Source of the DNA: Acinetobacter sichuanensis
GTDB taxonomy: Bacteria; Pseudomonadota; Gammaproteobacteria; Pseudomonadales; Moraxellaceae
DNA: 64,000 nucleotides
Reading direction: 5' to 3'
NCBI RefSeq assembly: GCF_003024515.2
Contig: NZ_PYIX02000012.1
Location: forward strand, 1-64,000
Below the pieces are notes generated by a model. That model saw nothing but the letters and a program-made list of their open reading frames with translations. It had not been told where the DNA came from and ran no database searches. Shown here in pieces: positions 26,334-36,069 of the stretch (position 1 is its first letter; every line of letters begins with the position of its first letter). The position numbers and the translations under genes are program-made.

Positions 26334-28355
26334 ATGTCAACTCAAGAAGTAAATTTAAAACGAATTCAAACATTACATCCTGCATTGGCTAACCAAATTG
26401 CAGCAGGAGAAGTGATTGAGCGCCCATCTTCAGTTGTTAAAGAATTATTAGAAAATTCCATTGATGCTGGTGCAACAGCATTAATTATACGTATTGCAAA
26501 TGGCGGCAGCACTTTGGTTGAAATCATTGACAATGGTCATGGGATTCATCCTGAAGATTTAGCGTTGTCTGTGACACGCCATGCAACCAGTAAAATTCGA
26601 ACAGCAGATGATTTACACGCAATTGTAAGCTTGGGTTTTCGTGGTGAGGCTTTGGCATCTATTGCGGCTGTATCACGTTTAACATTGATCAGTAGCCAAG
26701 ATGATTCTGGCGTTGGTTATCAGGTTGAGGTGAACGGCACAGCTTTTGATCATCAAGAAATTCAGGCTGTTGCAAGTCAAAAGGGTACGCATATTCGTAT
26801 CCAAGATTTATTTTTTAATGTTCCAGCGCGTCGTAAATTTTTAAAAAAGCCAAACACAGAATTTGGTCATATTGAAGAAATTGTTCGACGTTTAGCTTTA
26901 ACTCATTTTGATATTCGTTTTGTTTTGGAACATAACGATAATATTCGTTTGAATCTGCCTGTAGCAGATAGTGGTGAGTTGCGTTTTCAACGAGTGCAGC
27001 AACTTTTAGGTCGTCAATTTACCGAAAATGCTTATTGGATTGATGCAGATAGCATTAGTATGCGTTTATCTGGTTGGTTGGGGCATCCGTCTGATGCGCG
27101 GGCACAAACAGATTTACAATATGTTTATGTAAATGGACGTATTGTGAAAGATAAAACAATTTCTCATGCATTACGTATGGCATATGATGGGATTTTACAT
27201 GGGCATCAACATGCAGCTTATTTGTTATTTTTAGAAGTTGATCCTGAAAATATTGATGTGAATGTGCATCCAACTAAACATGAAATTCGTTTTTTAAACC
27301 AACGTGAAGTACATGAGTTTGTACGACATTTTGCTAAAGAAACATTGTCACAATTTCAAACAGCAACGGCAGATTTAGCGAGCGCAATGAAAACAGAACA
27401 GGCGCAAGCGATGCAGCAGCCTATTCAACCGCGTTATCAAGAACAGTTCCAACTTCATCAAAATAACGCATCATTCACGCAACATGAGATACAGGAAAAT
27501 AGCCTAAGTTTATCTAGTGCCAATTCTCCTAATCCTTCTGAAGCTGATACATTAACTGATTTTAGTTCGAAAGAACCCAAAGCTGTGCATTATCAACCGC
27601 AACCACAATATCGTAGTTCACCGCAGTTAAATAATGCGCTGAAAAGCTATCTTGCACCATTACGAGATGAGCAAGATCACTCATCTACGGTACAACATGT
27701 ATCAGACCAAGAATCTTTTGATCAGTCTGTAGCAGCTTTAAAACAGCAAAAAAGCACAGTAGTTGATGAATATCCTTTAGGCATTGCCATTGCACAGTTA
27801 CATGGTATTTATATTTTAGCTCAAAATACTGAAGGCTTAATTATTGTTGATATGCATGCCGCACATGAGCGTATTTTATTACAACAAATGAAAATGGCAT
27901 GGGACAAACCTGAATTTTGGACATCACAACAATTGTTGATTCCAAAAGTCATTTCAATTACCCGAATGCAAGCCACACGCATTGATGAATTGAAACCTCA
28001 GTTAGAGCGATTAGGTTTAGAAATAGACCAATATGGGGATGATCAAGTCATTGTGCGTGGAGTTCCTGCTATTTTGCATAAAGCTGACTTTACAGCGCTT
28101 GTACCAGAGTTATTGAATGATCTAGATCCAAATGATGAAGCACAAGCATTACAGCAAAAGCGCGATCAAATTTTAGCAGGTATGGCTTGTCATGGTGCTG
28201 TGCGTGCGCATCGTATGTTAAGCCTTTCGGAAATGAATGCTTTATTACGTCAAATGGAACAAACTGAATTTGCCAGTCAGTGTAATCATGGTCGTCCAAC
28301 ATGGCGTGCCTTTCCATTGGCACAATTAGATAAATTATTTGCTCGAGGAGAGTAG
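26334..28355 (+). CDS. mutL: DNA mismatch repair protein MutL
   Basis: 673 aa. N-terminal GHKL ATPase: ENSIDAGA, DNGHGI, TRHATSKI and GFRGEALASI in the usual order, with DVNVHPTKHEIRF ending the transducer domain. A Gln/Ser-rich linker covers about 345-470. The C-terminal dimerisation domain contains DMHAAHER (D506 onward), ACHGAVRA and CNHGRPT (C650 onward). These resemble the metal-binding nuclease motifs of MutL proteins from bacteria without MutH. The end of the first motif has Gln where the consensus has Glu. It links MutS mismatch recognition to strand incision. Confidence 0.96.
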   Translation: MSTQEVNLKRIQTLHPALANQIAAGEVIERPSSVVKELLENSIDAGATALIIRIANGGSTLVEIIDNGHGIHPEDLALSVTRHATSKIRTADDLHAIVSLGFRGEALASIAAVSRLTLISSQDDSGVGYQVEVNGTAFDHQEIQAVASQKGTHIRIQDLFFNVPARRKFLKKPNTEFGHIEEIVRRLALTHFDIRFVLEHNDNIRLNLPVADSGELRFQRVQQLLGRQFTENAYWIDADSISMRLSGWLGHPSDARAQTDLQYVYVNGRIVKDKTISHALRMAYDGILHGHQHAAYLLFLEVDPENIDVNVHPTKHEIRFLNQREVHEFVRHFAKETLSQFQTATADLASAMKTEQAQAMQQPIQPRYQEQFQLHQNNASFTQHEIQENSLSLSSANSPNPSEADTLTDFSSKEPKAVHYQPQPQYRSSPQLNNALKSYLAPLRDEQDHSSTVQHVSDQESFDQSVAALKQQKSTVVDEYPLGIAIAQLHGIYILAQNTEGLIIVDMHAAHERILLQQMKMAWDKPEFWTSQQLLIPKVISITRMQATRIDELKPQLERLGLEIDQYGDDQVIVRGVPAILHKADFTALVPELLNDLDPNDEAQALQQKRDQILAGMACHGAVRAHRMLSLSEMNALLRQMEQTEFASQCNHGRPTWRAFPLAQLDKLFARGE

Positions 28356-28361
28356 TTGTTC

Positions 28362-29306
28362 ATGTCAAATAAAATGCCTGTTATCAATTTAATGGGACCA
28401 ACTGCGAGTGGTAAAACAGCTTTGGCATGTGAACTTTATGAGCAAGGCAATGTTGAAATTATTTCTGTAGACTCAGCATTGGTTTATCAAGATATGGATA
28501 TTGGTACAGCTAAACCGAGTAAACAAGAGCAAGCACAATATCCACATCATCTCATTGATATTATTAGCCCTTTGCAAGTGTATTCAGCAGCAGAATTTGT
28601 CGAAGATGCATGTGGTTTAATTGATGATATTCACGCGCGTGGAAAAACCCCTGTGCTTGTTGGCGGTACAATGTTGTATTTTAAAGCACTACTTGAAGGT
28701 TTATCTTCAAATTTACCTAGTGCAGATTATGCTGTTCGTGCGGCAATAGAAGCAAAAGGTGAGTCAGAAGGTTGGCAAGCTGTTTATGAAGAATTAAAAG
28801 CGGTTGATCCTCTTGCGGGTGAAAAATTTAAAGTCAGTGATAAGCAGCGAATCATTCGAGCATTAGAAGTATATCGTTTAACAGGACAAGCAATTACGCA
28901 GTTACAAGCGGAGCAACCTAAAAATATTGCGTACCGTTATAACTTCCATAATTATGCTTTGCTGCCCGATCGAGCAGAATTGCATCAAAAAATCGATATT
29001 CGTTTAAAAAATATGTGGAAAATCGGATTTTTAAATGAGGTAGAGGCTTTGATTGAAAAATATGATCTTAACGAAAATTTACCTTCTGCAAGGTCAGTTG
29101 GTTACCGTCAGGCTTTAGAATATCTTAAAAATAGTGATAGAAGTCTTAAAAGTAAGCAAGAAATGGAAGATAAATCGTTATACGCGACACGACAATTAGC
29201 CAAACGTCAATACACTTGGTTACGATCTTTGCAAGAATCCCACCAATTTAAAACCTATTTGACGATAAAGCAAGCACAAGAAGACTTGCGAAACTTATAT
29301 GGATAA
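28362..29306 (+). CDS. miaA: tRNA dimethylallyltransferase
   Basis: 314 aa from the ATG at 28362. P-loop GPTASGKT at 12-19, then [16 protein letters not shown] and [10 protein letters not shown], characteristic of MiaA. It adds an isopentenyl-derived group to A37 of tRNAs reading UNN codons. GGAG ends mutL and serves as the ribosome-binding site; an in-frame TTG at 28356 would add two residues. It lies between mutL and hfq, as in E. coli. Confidence 0.95.
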   Translation: MSNKMPVINLMGPTASGKTALACELYEQGNVEIISVDSALVYQDMDIGTAKPSKQEQAQYPHHLIDIISPLQVYSAAEFVEDACGLIDDIHARGKTPVLVGGTMLYFKALLEGLSSNLPSADYAVRAAIEAKGESEGWQAVYEELKAVDPLAGEKFKVSDKQRIIRALEVYRLTGQAITQLQAEQPKNIAYRYNFHNYALLPDRAELHQKIDIRLKNMWKIGFLNEVEALIEKYDLNENLPSARSVGYRQALEYLKNSDRSLKSKQEMEDKSLYATRQLAKRQYTWLRSLQESHQFKTYLTIKQAQEDLRNLYG

Positions 29307-29320
29307 AGCAAAATTTACCT

Positions 29321-29365
29321 ACTATCTTTTTTATAAATTTTAATTGAAAAATAAAGATAGTTTTT
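29321..29365 (+). terminator. Possible attenuator hairpin between miaA and hfq
   Basis: ACTATCTTT (29321-29329) is repeated inverted as AAAGATAGT (29353-29361), followed by TTTTT. The loop is long (23 bases) and AT-rich. It could end part of the upstream transcripts before hfq. Confidence 0.4.
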
Positions 29366-29397
29366 GCGCTGATTTTTAAAATTTTTTGGAGTATAAA

Positions 29398-29919
29398 ATG
29401 TCTAAAGGTCAAACTTTACAAGATCCGTTCTTAAATTCTCTCCGTAAAGAACGTATTCCAGTTTCTATATTTCTTGTAAATGGTATTAAATTACAAGGCC
29501 ATATTGAATCTTTCGACCAATACGTAGTTTTATTGAAAAACACTGTAAGCCAAATGGTTTACAAACATGCAATTTCTACGGTTGTTCCTGCACGTAATCC
29601 TCGTCCTGCTGGTGCTCCTGCTGGTGCTCCTGGTCAAGCTGCTAGCGGTTTTGGTGGTCAAGGTGGCTTCGGTGGTCAAGGTGGCTTCGGTGGTCAAGGC
29701 GGCTTCGGTGGCGGTAACCAAGGCGGTTTTGGTGGTAACCAAGGTGGCTTCGGTGGTCAAGGTGGCTTCGGTGGTCAAGGTGGCTTCGGTGGTCAAGGCG
29801 GCTTTGGTGGTCAAGGTGGCTTCGGCGGTAACCAAGGTGGCTTCGGCGGTCAATCATCTTCAGGTTTCGAAGGCGAAACTAAATTTGAAGATGTACAAGA
29901 TGATGAAAATAATCGTTAA
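29398..29919 (+). CDS. hfq: RNA chaperone Hfq with glycine-rich C-terminal tail
   Basis: 173 aa, against 102 in E. coli. Start at ATG 29398, with GGAG about seven bases upstream. The Sm core (residues 1-68) is standard: [41 protein letters not shown] and [12 protein letters not shown]. From about residue 80 to 155 the protein consists of GGF/GGQ/GGN units, then an acidic end ([11 protein letters not shown]). Such a tail is known from Acinetobacter Hfq. The hexamer pairs small RNAs with mRNAs; the acidic end may mimic RNA as in E. coli. Confidence 0.97.
   Translation: MSKGQTLQDPFLNSLRKERIPVSIFLVNGIKLQGHIESFDQYVVLLKNTVSQMVYKHAISTVVPARNPRPAGAPAGAPGQAASGFGGQGGFGGQGGFGGQGGFGGGNQGGFGGNQGGFGGQGGFGGQGGFGGQGGFGGQGGFGGNQGGFGGQSSSGFEGETKFEDVQDDENNR
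29650..29850 (+). repeat. In-gene tandem repeat coding for GGQGGF units in hfq
   Basis: Near-identical 18-base units GGTGGTCAAGGTGGCTTC repeat, with variants using GGCGGT and GGTAAC. Synonymous third-base differences between units show the array is not brand new. Copy number may vary between strains. Confidence 0.85.
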
Positions 29920-29962
29920 TTCATGATTATTGCATAAATTAAGCGTTTTAATTAACGCATTG

Positions 29963-29992
29963 AAATGGGTGCTTCTAGAGCACCCATTTTTT
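29963..29992 (+). terminator. Terminator of hfq
   Basis: Stem AAATGGGTGC / GCACCCATTT with a 7-base loop, followed by TTT. Confidence 0.88.
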
Positions 29993-30293
29993 ATGTGCTA
30001 AAAACAATAATAAAGATCACTGTAAATATACAGTGCTTAATACATTGGTTGCATCTAATGCGAGTGCCATAAATAATTTACTTAGCATTTAAATTTACTG
30101 TAAAAAAATAAGCTGATGTATTTTATTGTTTTTCTATAATATCTTTATTAAATGATAAGGTTTATTTTTTAATTTTTGTAATATATTTATACTTTTCAAT
30201 GATATATTTTCTTTTTTGTATTTGGTTTTTAATTAAAAATTATTTTTGATTGTATGGTCATTATTTATTGAAGATATTTTTCTTTTTTTTTAT
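29993..30293. other. AT-rich intergenic region between hfq and surA
   Basis: About 300 bases with no credible ORF. It contains one perfect hairpin, CACTGTA-AATA-TACAGTG (30018-30035), and long A/T runs. No promoter or RNA gene can be supported. Confidence 0.5.
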
Positions 30294-30325
30294 AAAAAAA
30301 CCAGTCAATTGAGACTGGTTTTTGT
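30294..30325 (-). terminator. Terminator of surA
   Basis: AAAAACCAGTC (30296-30306) pairs with GACTGGTTTTT (30313-30323). Read on the minus strand it ends in a T run. A second copy of TTGAGACTGGTTTTT overlaps the end of surA (30342-30356). Confidence 0.85.
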
Positions 30326-30338
30326 GTTATTGATAAAA

Positions 30339-31655
30339 TTATTGAGACTGGTTTTTATCATCTAAGCTTTTATCTTTAATTTCAACATAGGTATTAGCAC
30401 GTAATTCACGTAACCAACCATCTAGTTCAGAGTCAAATTGACGTTCACCTAGGATTTGACGTGCCATACGTTTTTGATATTCATTAGTCATGTCTTGTTT
30501 ACGAATATCTTGTACTTGTAAAATATGCCAGCCAAACTGTGTTTCAAAAGGTTGGCTAATTTCACCTGCTGGCGTATTCTGCATGACTTTATCAAACTCA
30601 GGTACCATCATCCCTGGACTTACCCAACCGAGGCTTCCTGCATCACGTGCTGAGCCTGGATCATTTGAATAGGTAGAGGCAAGGGTAGCAAAGTCGTCAC
30701 CTGCTTTTAAACGATTGTAGATGCTTTCAATCATTTGTTTTGCATTTTCAGGTGTAACAATTTCCGAAGTTTTAATTAAAATGTGGCGTGTTTCATATTG
30801 CGTAACCAATGCTTTTTGTTCATTGCCTTTACGGTCAATTAATTTTAAAACGTGTAAACCATCTTGTGCTTTGATCAAATCTGTCGTTTGACCAGGGTTA
30901 AGTGTACTCACACGCGCTGAAAGTTCAGAAGGGATTGCTGAAAGTGGACGAAAGCCCATATCTGCACCTTCGATTTTTACATGCTCATTTGTGAATTTTT
31001 GTTCTAAAGCTTTGACATCATTGCTTGTGTTTAAGTCATTTTTAATTTGTTTAGCTACATTTTCAAGCTCTTCTGGTGCAGCATCTCCAGAGATGCGTAG
31101 GTGTAGAACGTGAACTTCACTTCCTACAGCAGCTTGACCTTCAGGAGATTTTAGAAAGTTTTCTACATCTTGATCTGAAATTTTGATACGTGACATGACT
31201 TGTTGTTGGCGTAAACGCTGGATTAGAACATCATCAGCGACTCGATTGCGTAGTCCTTCATAGGTTCCTGGTGCAATTGCATCTAACTTCTGTTGAAATG
31301 CTTCTAAGCTTGTAGAACCAGACTGATTTGCAACTTTGAGCACAGCATCATTTAATGTTTTTTCATCTAGTTTTAAACCATAACGTTTTACTTGCTCAAG
31401 CTGAGCATTTTGTATAATCAATTGATTTAAGATTTGACGCTGTAAATATTCTACAGGTGGAACTTCTTTCTTTTGTGCTTGAAGTTGATGAGCTGCTTCT
31501 GCTACACCTTGATCTAAGTCACTTTTTAAAATCGCTCGATCACCAACAACTGCAATCACTTGGTTGGTCGGTGCAGCAAATGTTGGCATTGATGAAGAAA
31601 TAAATAATGCTAATGCAGTAGCTTTAAAAAGTTGTTTTAAGTTTTGCGTCTTCAT
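30339..31655 (-). CDS. surA: Periplasmic chaperone and peptidyl-prolyl isomerase SurA
   Basis: 438 aa from the ATG at 31655. The N-terminal signal peptide (about 1-28, cleaved after FAA) leads to the SurA N-domain, then two parvulin domains. The second contains ETRHILIKT, YSNDPGSARDAGSLGWVSPGMMVPEFDKVM and FGWHILQV, a complete rotamase signature. SurA escorts unfolded outer-membrane proteins to BAM. Its ATG overlaps the lptD stop (TAATG), so the two are translationally coupled, the classical lptD-surA order. Confidence 0.95.
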   Translation of the reverse strand: MKTQNLKQLFKATALALFISSSMPTFAAPTNQVIAVVGDRAILKSDLDQGVAEAAHQLQAQKKEVPPVEYLQRQILNQLIIQNAQLEQVKRYGLKLDEKTLNDAVLKVANQSGSTSLEAFQQKLDAIAPGTYEGLRNRVADDVLIQRLRQQQVMSRIKISDQDVENFLKSPEGQAAVGSEVHVLHLRISGDAAPEELENVAKQIKNDLNTSNDVKALEQKFTNEHVKIEGADMGFRPLSAIPSELSARVSTLNPGQTTDLIKAQDGLHVLKLIDRKGNEQKALVTQYETRHILIKTSEIVTPENAKQMIESIYNRLKAGDDFATLASTYSNDPGSARDAGSLGWVSPGMMVPEFDKVMQNTPAGEISQPFETQFGWHILQVQDIRKQDMTNEYQKRMARQILGERQFDSELDGWLRELRANTYVEIKDKSLDDKNQSQ

Positions 31656-34141
31656 TAATGTGTCCAAGTTTGATTAATTTTATCGAAGCCTAAGATACGA
31701 TTTTCCAAGAGTGAGCCTAATTTATTGTTTAAGCCACCTAAACCTTTTAATGTAAACTCAACCATGACTGCGCGTTTAGGCTTAACATTTGGATCATTTA
31801 CATTGTCTAAATCATTAAAATATTCACGACCGTAGAGTGAAACACCCCAACAACATGATTCATAATTTACACCAGCAAGATATTCACGTGCGACATTATT
31901 GTCCATGTCATATTGAACATGTCCCATAATACGCCAATTATCTTTTACAGGTTGTATAAATGATGCAACCACTTGATCGTATTGATCTTGTCGATCTGGT
32001 AAATAATCTCGGTAGAAGTAACCTATATTGTACAAGTTGCCTTTATTGCCTGTGTAGTACAATTGGAAGTCACGTTGAGCATTATCACCATTTGACATCC
32101 ATGCAGAGTTAGCACTTACAGTGAAATTTTCAGAGAGCTGGCTAGATAAACTAATGACAGGACCAGATTGACGGTCAGTATCAAACTCATCTTTTTGGCT
32201 TGCTTGTTCATTGAGTGTTACACGGCGGTCTGAAAAATAAAAACTTTGACCAACGCCTGCACGTAAACGCTCTAAACCTACTGTATCAAACAGGCTATAG
32301 CTTAGCCCTAAAGATAAGAAGTTATTATCTTCTAAACGGTCATGCCCATAAAAACGGCGAGGGTTAAACAATTGATCATAGCTAATAGATGCTGTGGTTG
32401 AGTCAAAGTTTGGATAACCATTTTGATTTTCATAAGGTGCATAAGCATAAAAAGCACGAGGGGTTAGGGTTTGAAGAAATTTACCTTCACGTTCAAAAGT
32501 TAAACCAGTATCCAAAGTAAATTCTGGAACGACAACGGATTTGTTTTTATTGTCATTACTTTGGTTTGGATTGGTTGCATCAATACGGTCAATGGTCTTT
32601 TGATCATAAAATGTGTGTAAAGTACGTACGCTGGCTTGAGGAATTGCAAAAGCCCAAGGGTTTCTAAAGTTATAACGTGCTGAAAACTCGTTATATAGAC
32701 GTGTACCACTAGGTTGATAAATAGAAGAATCTGAATTATTGATCAGATTAAAATCATTGATATCTTTTTGAAAATACGCAGTGTCATTATTAAATTCAAA
32801 CTGTAAACCTTGTGGGTTACCTTTGACATAATTGACTAATAATTGTGGCAAGCGTGCATAAGGTTTATCAATGTCAGAAATAGTTTTATCCAAGGTCTGG
32901 AAATCTTCAACACGTAGTTGTGCGTTTAAACCAGGAATACCATGCCCATAGTTAAGTTCCCATGCACGACGTTGGTTTAACTCTGTACGTGAACTTGGGT
33001 CACTGTCTAAGTCTGAGAAAAAGTCTTTATCTGAAACGTAGTTATATTCTAAATTTGTTGACCATTGATCATTGATTTGCCAATCATGTAATAAATGTAA
33101 ATCTTTACGGTCTTGGTCGTTATATTCTTTGTCAGAAGGTAAATAGCTTCCCCAAATACGTCCTGCACCAAAGTCTTCAGTTAAATAACGAAAATCTCCA
33201 GCAGCTTGTACACCACGATCACTGATAATTCGAGGCGTAATGGTCGCATCATAATTTGGTGCTAAGTTTAAATAGACGGGTACAGCAACTTCAATACCAC
33301 CATCATTTGTAAAACCAAAGGTTGGGTTTAAAATCCCTGTTGTACGTCGATCATCTATCGGGAAATTAAAATAAGGTACAGCAAGTACAGGGGTGTCTTT
33401 TATATATAGTTTAGTGCCACGTGTGACACCACGTCCTGTATCTTGGTTGAGTTCAATTTCTTTTGCTTTAATTTGCCATGTTGGTGACTGCTCTGGAGGA
33501 CATGTACTATAGCTTGCATCTTCTAGAACCACCGTACTTGGTGAGGTCTTTTCAATTTTTTTCGCATGTCCATGCGCATGTGTTGCTTCAGCAATATAGA
33601 AACTATTGTTGAGCTCACCTGTTTGCTCTTTTAAGTTGTAATCAATTTCATCACTTTGTGCAATTAAGCCCCCTTGAGCCATTTGTACATTGCCTTTGGC
33701 TTTAGCAAAGGTTTGTGTTTTATCAATAACCACTTCGTCAGCGCGTACCATACGACCATTTTGGTCAATGACAACATCTCCAGATAAAGTAGAGTCACCA
33801 TTTGGGTTGTAGTACCCATGATCTGCGGTGATGATAGATGTCGTTTCTTCAGGTGATACAGCTTTTTGTTCTGTGTTGAATGGTGTTACCCAAATACCAT
33901 CACAATAGCGATTGCTGACCCCTTGGGTATCACGAACTTGGGCTTGAGCAGAATCTTTATCAACATAATATTGACTATAAAAGTTTTGCCCAGGATAACT
34001 TTCTTGGATTGCTGATTTTAATGTTTCATTATCGGCAGCAGATGCAGTGTCCGTTGTTTCGGCATAGCTGGATACTGAACTTCCACAAAGAAGTGTCAAA
34101 ATAGCAGTCGCTAAAGGATTAAATTTAAACTGATGCTTCAT
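31655..34141 (-). CDS. lptD: LPS-assembly protein LptD
   Basis: 828 aa from the ATG at 34141. An ATG at 34150 is possible; the longer upstream frame is not needed. A signal peptide (MKHQFKFNPLATAILTLLCG...SYA) is followed by an OstA-like N-domain, recognisable from YYNPNGDSTLSGDVVIDQNGR and FAKAKGNVQMAQGG. The large C-terminal beta-barrel closes with a Cys pair (YESCCWG). It inserts lipooligosaccharide into the outer leaflet together with LptE. Acinetobacter can survive without this pathway. It is divergent from amgK and followed by surA. Confidence 0.95.
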   Translation of the reverse strand: MKHQFKFNPLATAILTLLCGSSVSSYAETTDTASAADNETLKSAIQESYPGQNFYSQYYVDKDSAQAQVRDTQGVSNRYCDGIWVTPFNTEQKAVSPEETTSIITADHGYYNPNGDSTLSGDVVIDQNGRMVRADEVVIDKTQTFAKAKGNVQMAQGGLIAQSDEIDYNLKEQTGELNNSFYIAEATHAHGHAKKIEKTSPSTVVLEDASYSTCPPEQSPTWQIKAKEIELNQDTGRGVTRGTKLYIKDTPVLAVPYFNFPIDDRRTTGILNPTFGFTNDGGIEVAVPVYLNLAPNYDATITPRIISDRGVQAAGDFRYLTEDFGAGRIWGSYLPSDKEYNDQDRKDLHLLHDWQINDQWSTNLEYNYVSDKDFFSDLDSDPSSRTELNQRRAWELNYGHGIPGLNAQLRVEDFQTLDKTISDIDKPYARLPQLLVNYVKGNPQGLQFEFNNDTAYFQKDINDFNLINNSDSSIYQPSGTRLYNEFSARYNFRNPWAFAIPQASVRTLHTFYDQKTIDRIDATNPNQSNDNKNKSVVVPEFTLDTGLTFEREGKFLQTLTPRAFYAYAPYENQNGYPNFDSTTASISYDQLFNPRRFYGHDRLEDNNFLSLGLSYSLFDTVGLERLRAGVGQSFYFSDRRVTLNEQASQKDEFDTDRQSGPVISLSSQLSENFTVSANSAWMSNGDNAQRDFQLYYTGNKGNLYNIGYFYRDYLPDRQDQYDQVVASFIQPVKDNWRIMGHVQYDMDNNVAREYLAGVNYESCCWGVSLYGREYFNDLDNVNDPNVKPKRAVMVEFTLKGLGGLNNKLGSLLENRILGFDKINQTWTH

Positions 34142-34260
34142 TTGTCTCATTAACCAAGTATGCAGATCGCAATTAATTATTGTCGAATCATAGAGAAAAA
34201 GTTGATAAGTAGCTACACTTAGCACTTCAAAAAATCAGCCTGTAATAGATTTAATTGCAA

Positions 34261-35274
34261 ATGAAAACACAACGTGAACAATTGATACAAAAATGGATAA
34301 CATCTGTACTCAATTCAGATCAATTTGAAATCAACTTTTTAGCAGGCGATGCTAGTTTCCGTCGTTATGCACGAATTAGCTTGAATAATAAAACATTTAT
34401 GTTGATGGATGCACCACCTGAACAAGAAGATTGTGTACCTTTTGTGTCGATTGATGAATTCTTTGACCAACATGGCGTGCGTGTACCGCATATTGTGGCA
34501 AAAGACCTTGAGCAAGGCTTTTTATTGCTTGAAGATTTTGGTGATGTTTTGTTATCAACTTTATTGAATGATCAGACTGTTGATGAGTATTATGCACAAA
34601 GTTTTAAGCAGTTGGTGCAACTTCAAACCATTCAAGGTGAAGGGCATTTTCCAGCGTATGCATATGAAAAACTGATTTCAGAAATGGAATTGTTAACAGA
34701 TTGGTTATTGCCTTCTTTAAAGATTCAGCCAACAACTGAAGAAAGTGCCTTGATTAAACGCACTTTTGCGATTTTAGCCAATGCTGCATTGGCACAGCCT
34801 CAAGTTATTGTACATCGTGACTTTCATAGTCGTAACTTGATGAAATTGGACAATGAAACAGACCTCGGTGTGATTGACTTCCAAGATGCTGTAATAGGTG
34901 CAGATACCTATGACTTAATCTCGATTACCCGTGATGCTTATGTACAATGGAATCCAGAGCGTGTTTATACATGGTTTAAAGTATTCTATGACTTATTACC
35001 AGAAACACAAAAACAAGATCGTGATTTTGCTCAGTTTAAACAAGATGCTGACCTCATGGCGATCCAACGTCATATTAAAATTCTAGGAATTTTTGTACGT
35101 CTGTTTGAGCGTGATGGTAAGTCAGGTTATTTAAAAGATTTACCACGTGTGATGTGGTATTTGCTTGAAGAATCTAAACCTTATGCAGAATTACAACCAT
35201 TTATGCAGTTTATTCATGCTACAGTTTTGCCGAAATTTGAAGAAAAATATGGCAAATACGAGGTTGTTGCATAA
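34261..35274 (+). CDS. amgK: N-acetylmuramate/N-acetylglucosamine kinase AmgK
   Basis: 337 aa from the ATG at 34261. Aminoglycoside-phosphotransferase fold, with the catalytic loop HRDFHSRN at 185-192 and the metal-binding IDFQDAVIG downstream. Next to lptD and overlapping murU, as in Pseudomonas putida, where AmgK phosphorylates the anomeric carbon of MurNAc in peptidoglycan recycling. The neighbourhood is what turns a general APH call into AmgK. This route feeds UDP-MurNAc and bypasses fosfomycin-sensitive MurA. Confidence 0.9.
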   Translation: MKTQREQLIQKWITSVLNSDQFEINFLAGDASFRRYARISLNNKTFMLMDAPPEQEDCVPFVSIDEFFDQHGVRVPHIVAKDLEQGFLLLEDFGDVLLSTLLNDQTVDEYYAQSFKQLVQLQTIQGEGHFPAYAYEKLISEMELLTDWLLPSLKIQPTTEESALIKRTFAILANAALAQPQVIVHRDFHSRNLMKLDNETDLGVIDFQDAVIGADTYDLISITRDAYVQWNPERVYTWFKVFYDLLPETQKQDRDFAQFKQDADLMAIQRHIKILGIFVRLFERDGKSGYLKDLPRVMWYLLEESKPYAELQPFMQFIHATVLPKFEEKYGKYEVVA

Positions 35275-35963
35275 TGAAAGCCATGATTTTAGCCGCAGGT
35301 TTAGGCAATCGTATGCGTCCATTGACGCTATATAAACCCAAGCCTTTACTTGAAGTTGGTGGAAAAGCCTTGATCGTTTGGCACATCGAAAAACTAAAAA
35401 GCATAGGTGTGACTGAGATTATCATCAACTCTGCATGGTTAGCAGATGTCCTGATTGGTGCCTTGGGTGATGGTTCGCAATATGGTGTCACCATTCGTTG
35501 GACACGTGAAGATGAAGGTTTGGAAACAGCAGGCGGTATTATCAATGCTTTGCCTTTGTTGGGTGATGAGCCATTTATTTTGTTAAATGGCGATGTGTGG
35601 ACAACCTTTGATTTTGCACCTTTGCTAGATGTGAAGTTAAATGGTGATTTAGCGCATTTGATTTTTGTGCAAAATCCTGAGCAACATCCCCATGGTGATT
35701 TTACCTTGGCAGAGGGTCGAGCATATACTTTCGATCAAAATGTGCAGGGTGAAAACCTTACTTTTAGTGGTATTTCGATTATTCATCCTCAACTGTTTGA
35801 TGGTTTGGCGCAAGGAAAACGACCTTTAGCACCATTGCTGAAACAAGCGATGTTAGACAATAAAATTTCTGCGGAAAAAATGTCAGCAGCTTGGGTCGAT
35901 GTTGGAACACCTGAACGTTTAATGGCGCTAGACTTACAAATTCGTCAAGGTGTCTATGTTTAA
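35274..35963 (+). CDS. murU: N-acetylmuramate-1-phosphate uridylyltransferase MurU
   Basis: 229 aa. A nucleotidyltransferase of the sugar-phosphate type with AMILAAGLGNRMRPLT and KPKPLLEVGGKALI at the N-terminus, LNGDVWT in the centre and DVGTPERL near the end. It makes UDP-MurNAc from MurNAc-1-P and UTP. Its start overlaps the amgK stop (TAATG), so the two enzymes of the pathway are made together. Confidence 0.92.
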   Translation: MKAMILAAGLGNRMRPLTLYKPKPLLEVGGKALIVWHIEKLKSIGVTEIIINSAWLADVLIGALGDGSQYGVTIRWTREDEGLETAGGIINALPLLGDEPFILLNGDVWTTFDFAPLLDVKLNGDLAHLIFVQNPEQHPHGDFTLAEGRAYTFDQNVQGENLTFSGISIIHPQLFDGLAQGKRPLAPLLKQAMLDNKISAEKMSAAWVDVGTPERLMALDLQIRQGVYV

Positions 35964-36069
35964 GTTGGACTTAATGTGCTTAATTGCGTATTAACTCAGC
36001 GTTCGCTAGTGTTCCACGATTTAGAAATCGGTATACTTTCCCCTAATTTTTTAGAGATGTTGTGTATTT

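Noticed and set aside
29530..29857. Long ORFs on other frames across the hfq tail
   Set aside because: They are a by-product of the repetitive glycine-coding DNA, with low-complexity products.
30018..30035. Small RNA gene downstream of hfq
   Set aside because: There is one hairpin without a promoter or terminator pair of its own; the region is simply AT-rich.
36009..36024. parS-like half sites (TGTTCCACG) near parAB, here and at 36655
   Set aside because: Only half of the palindrome is present at each place; the second is inside rsmG codons. No full 16-base site was seen.
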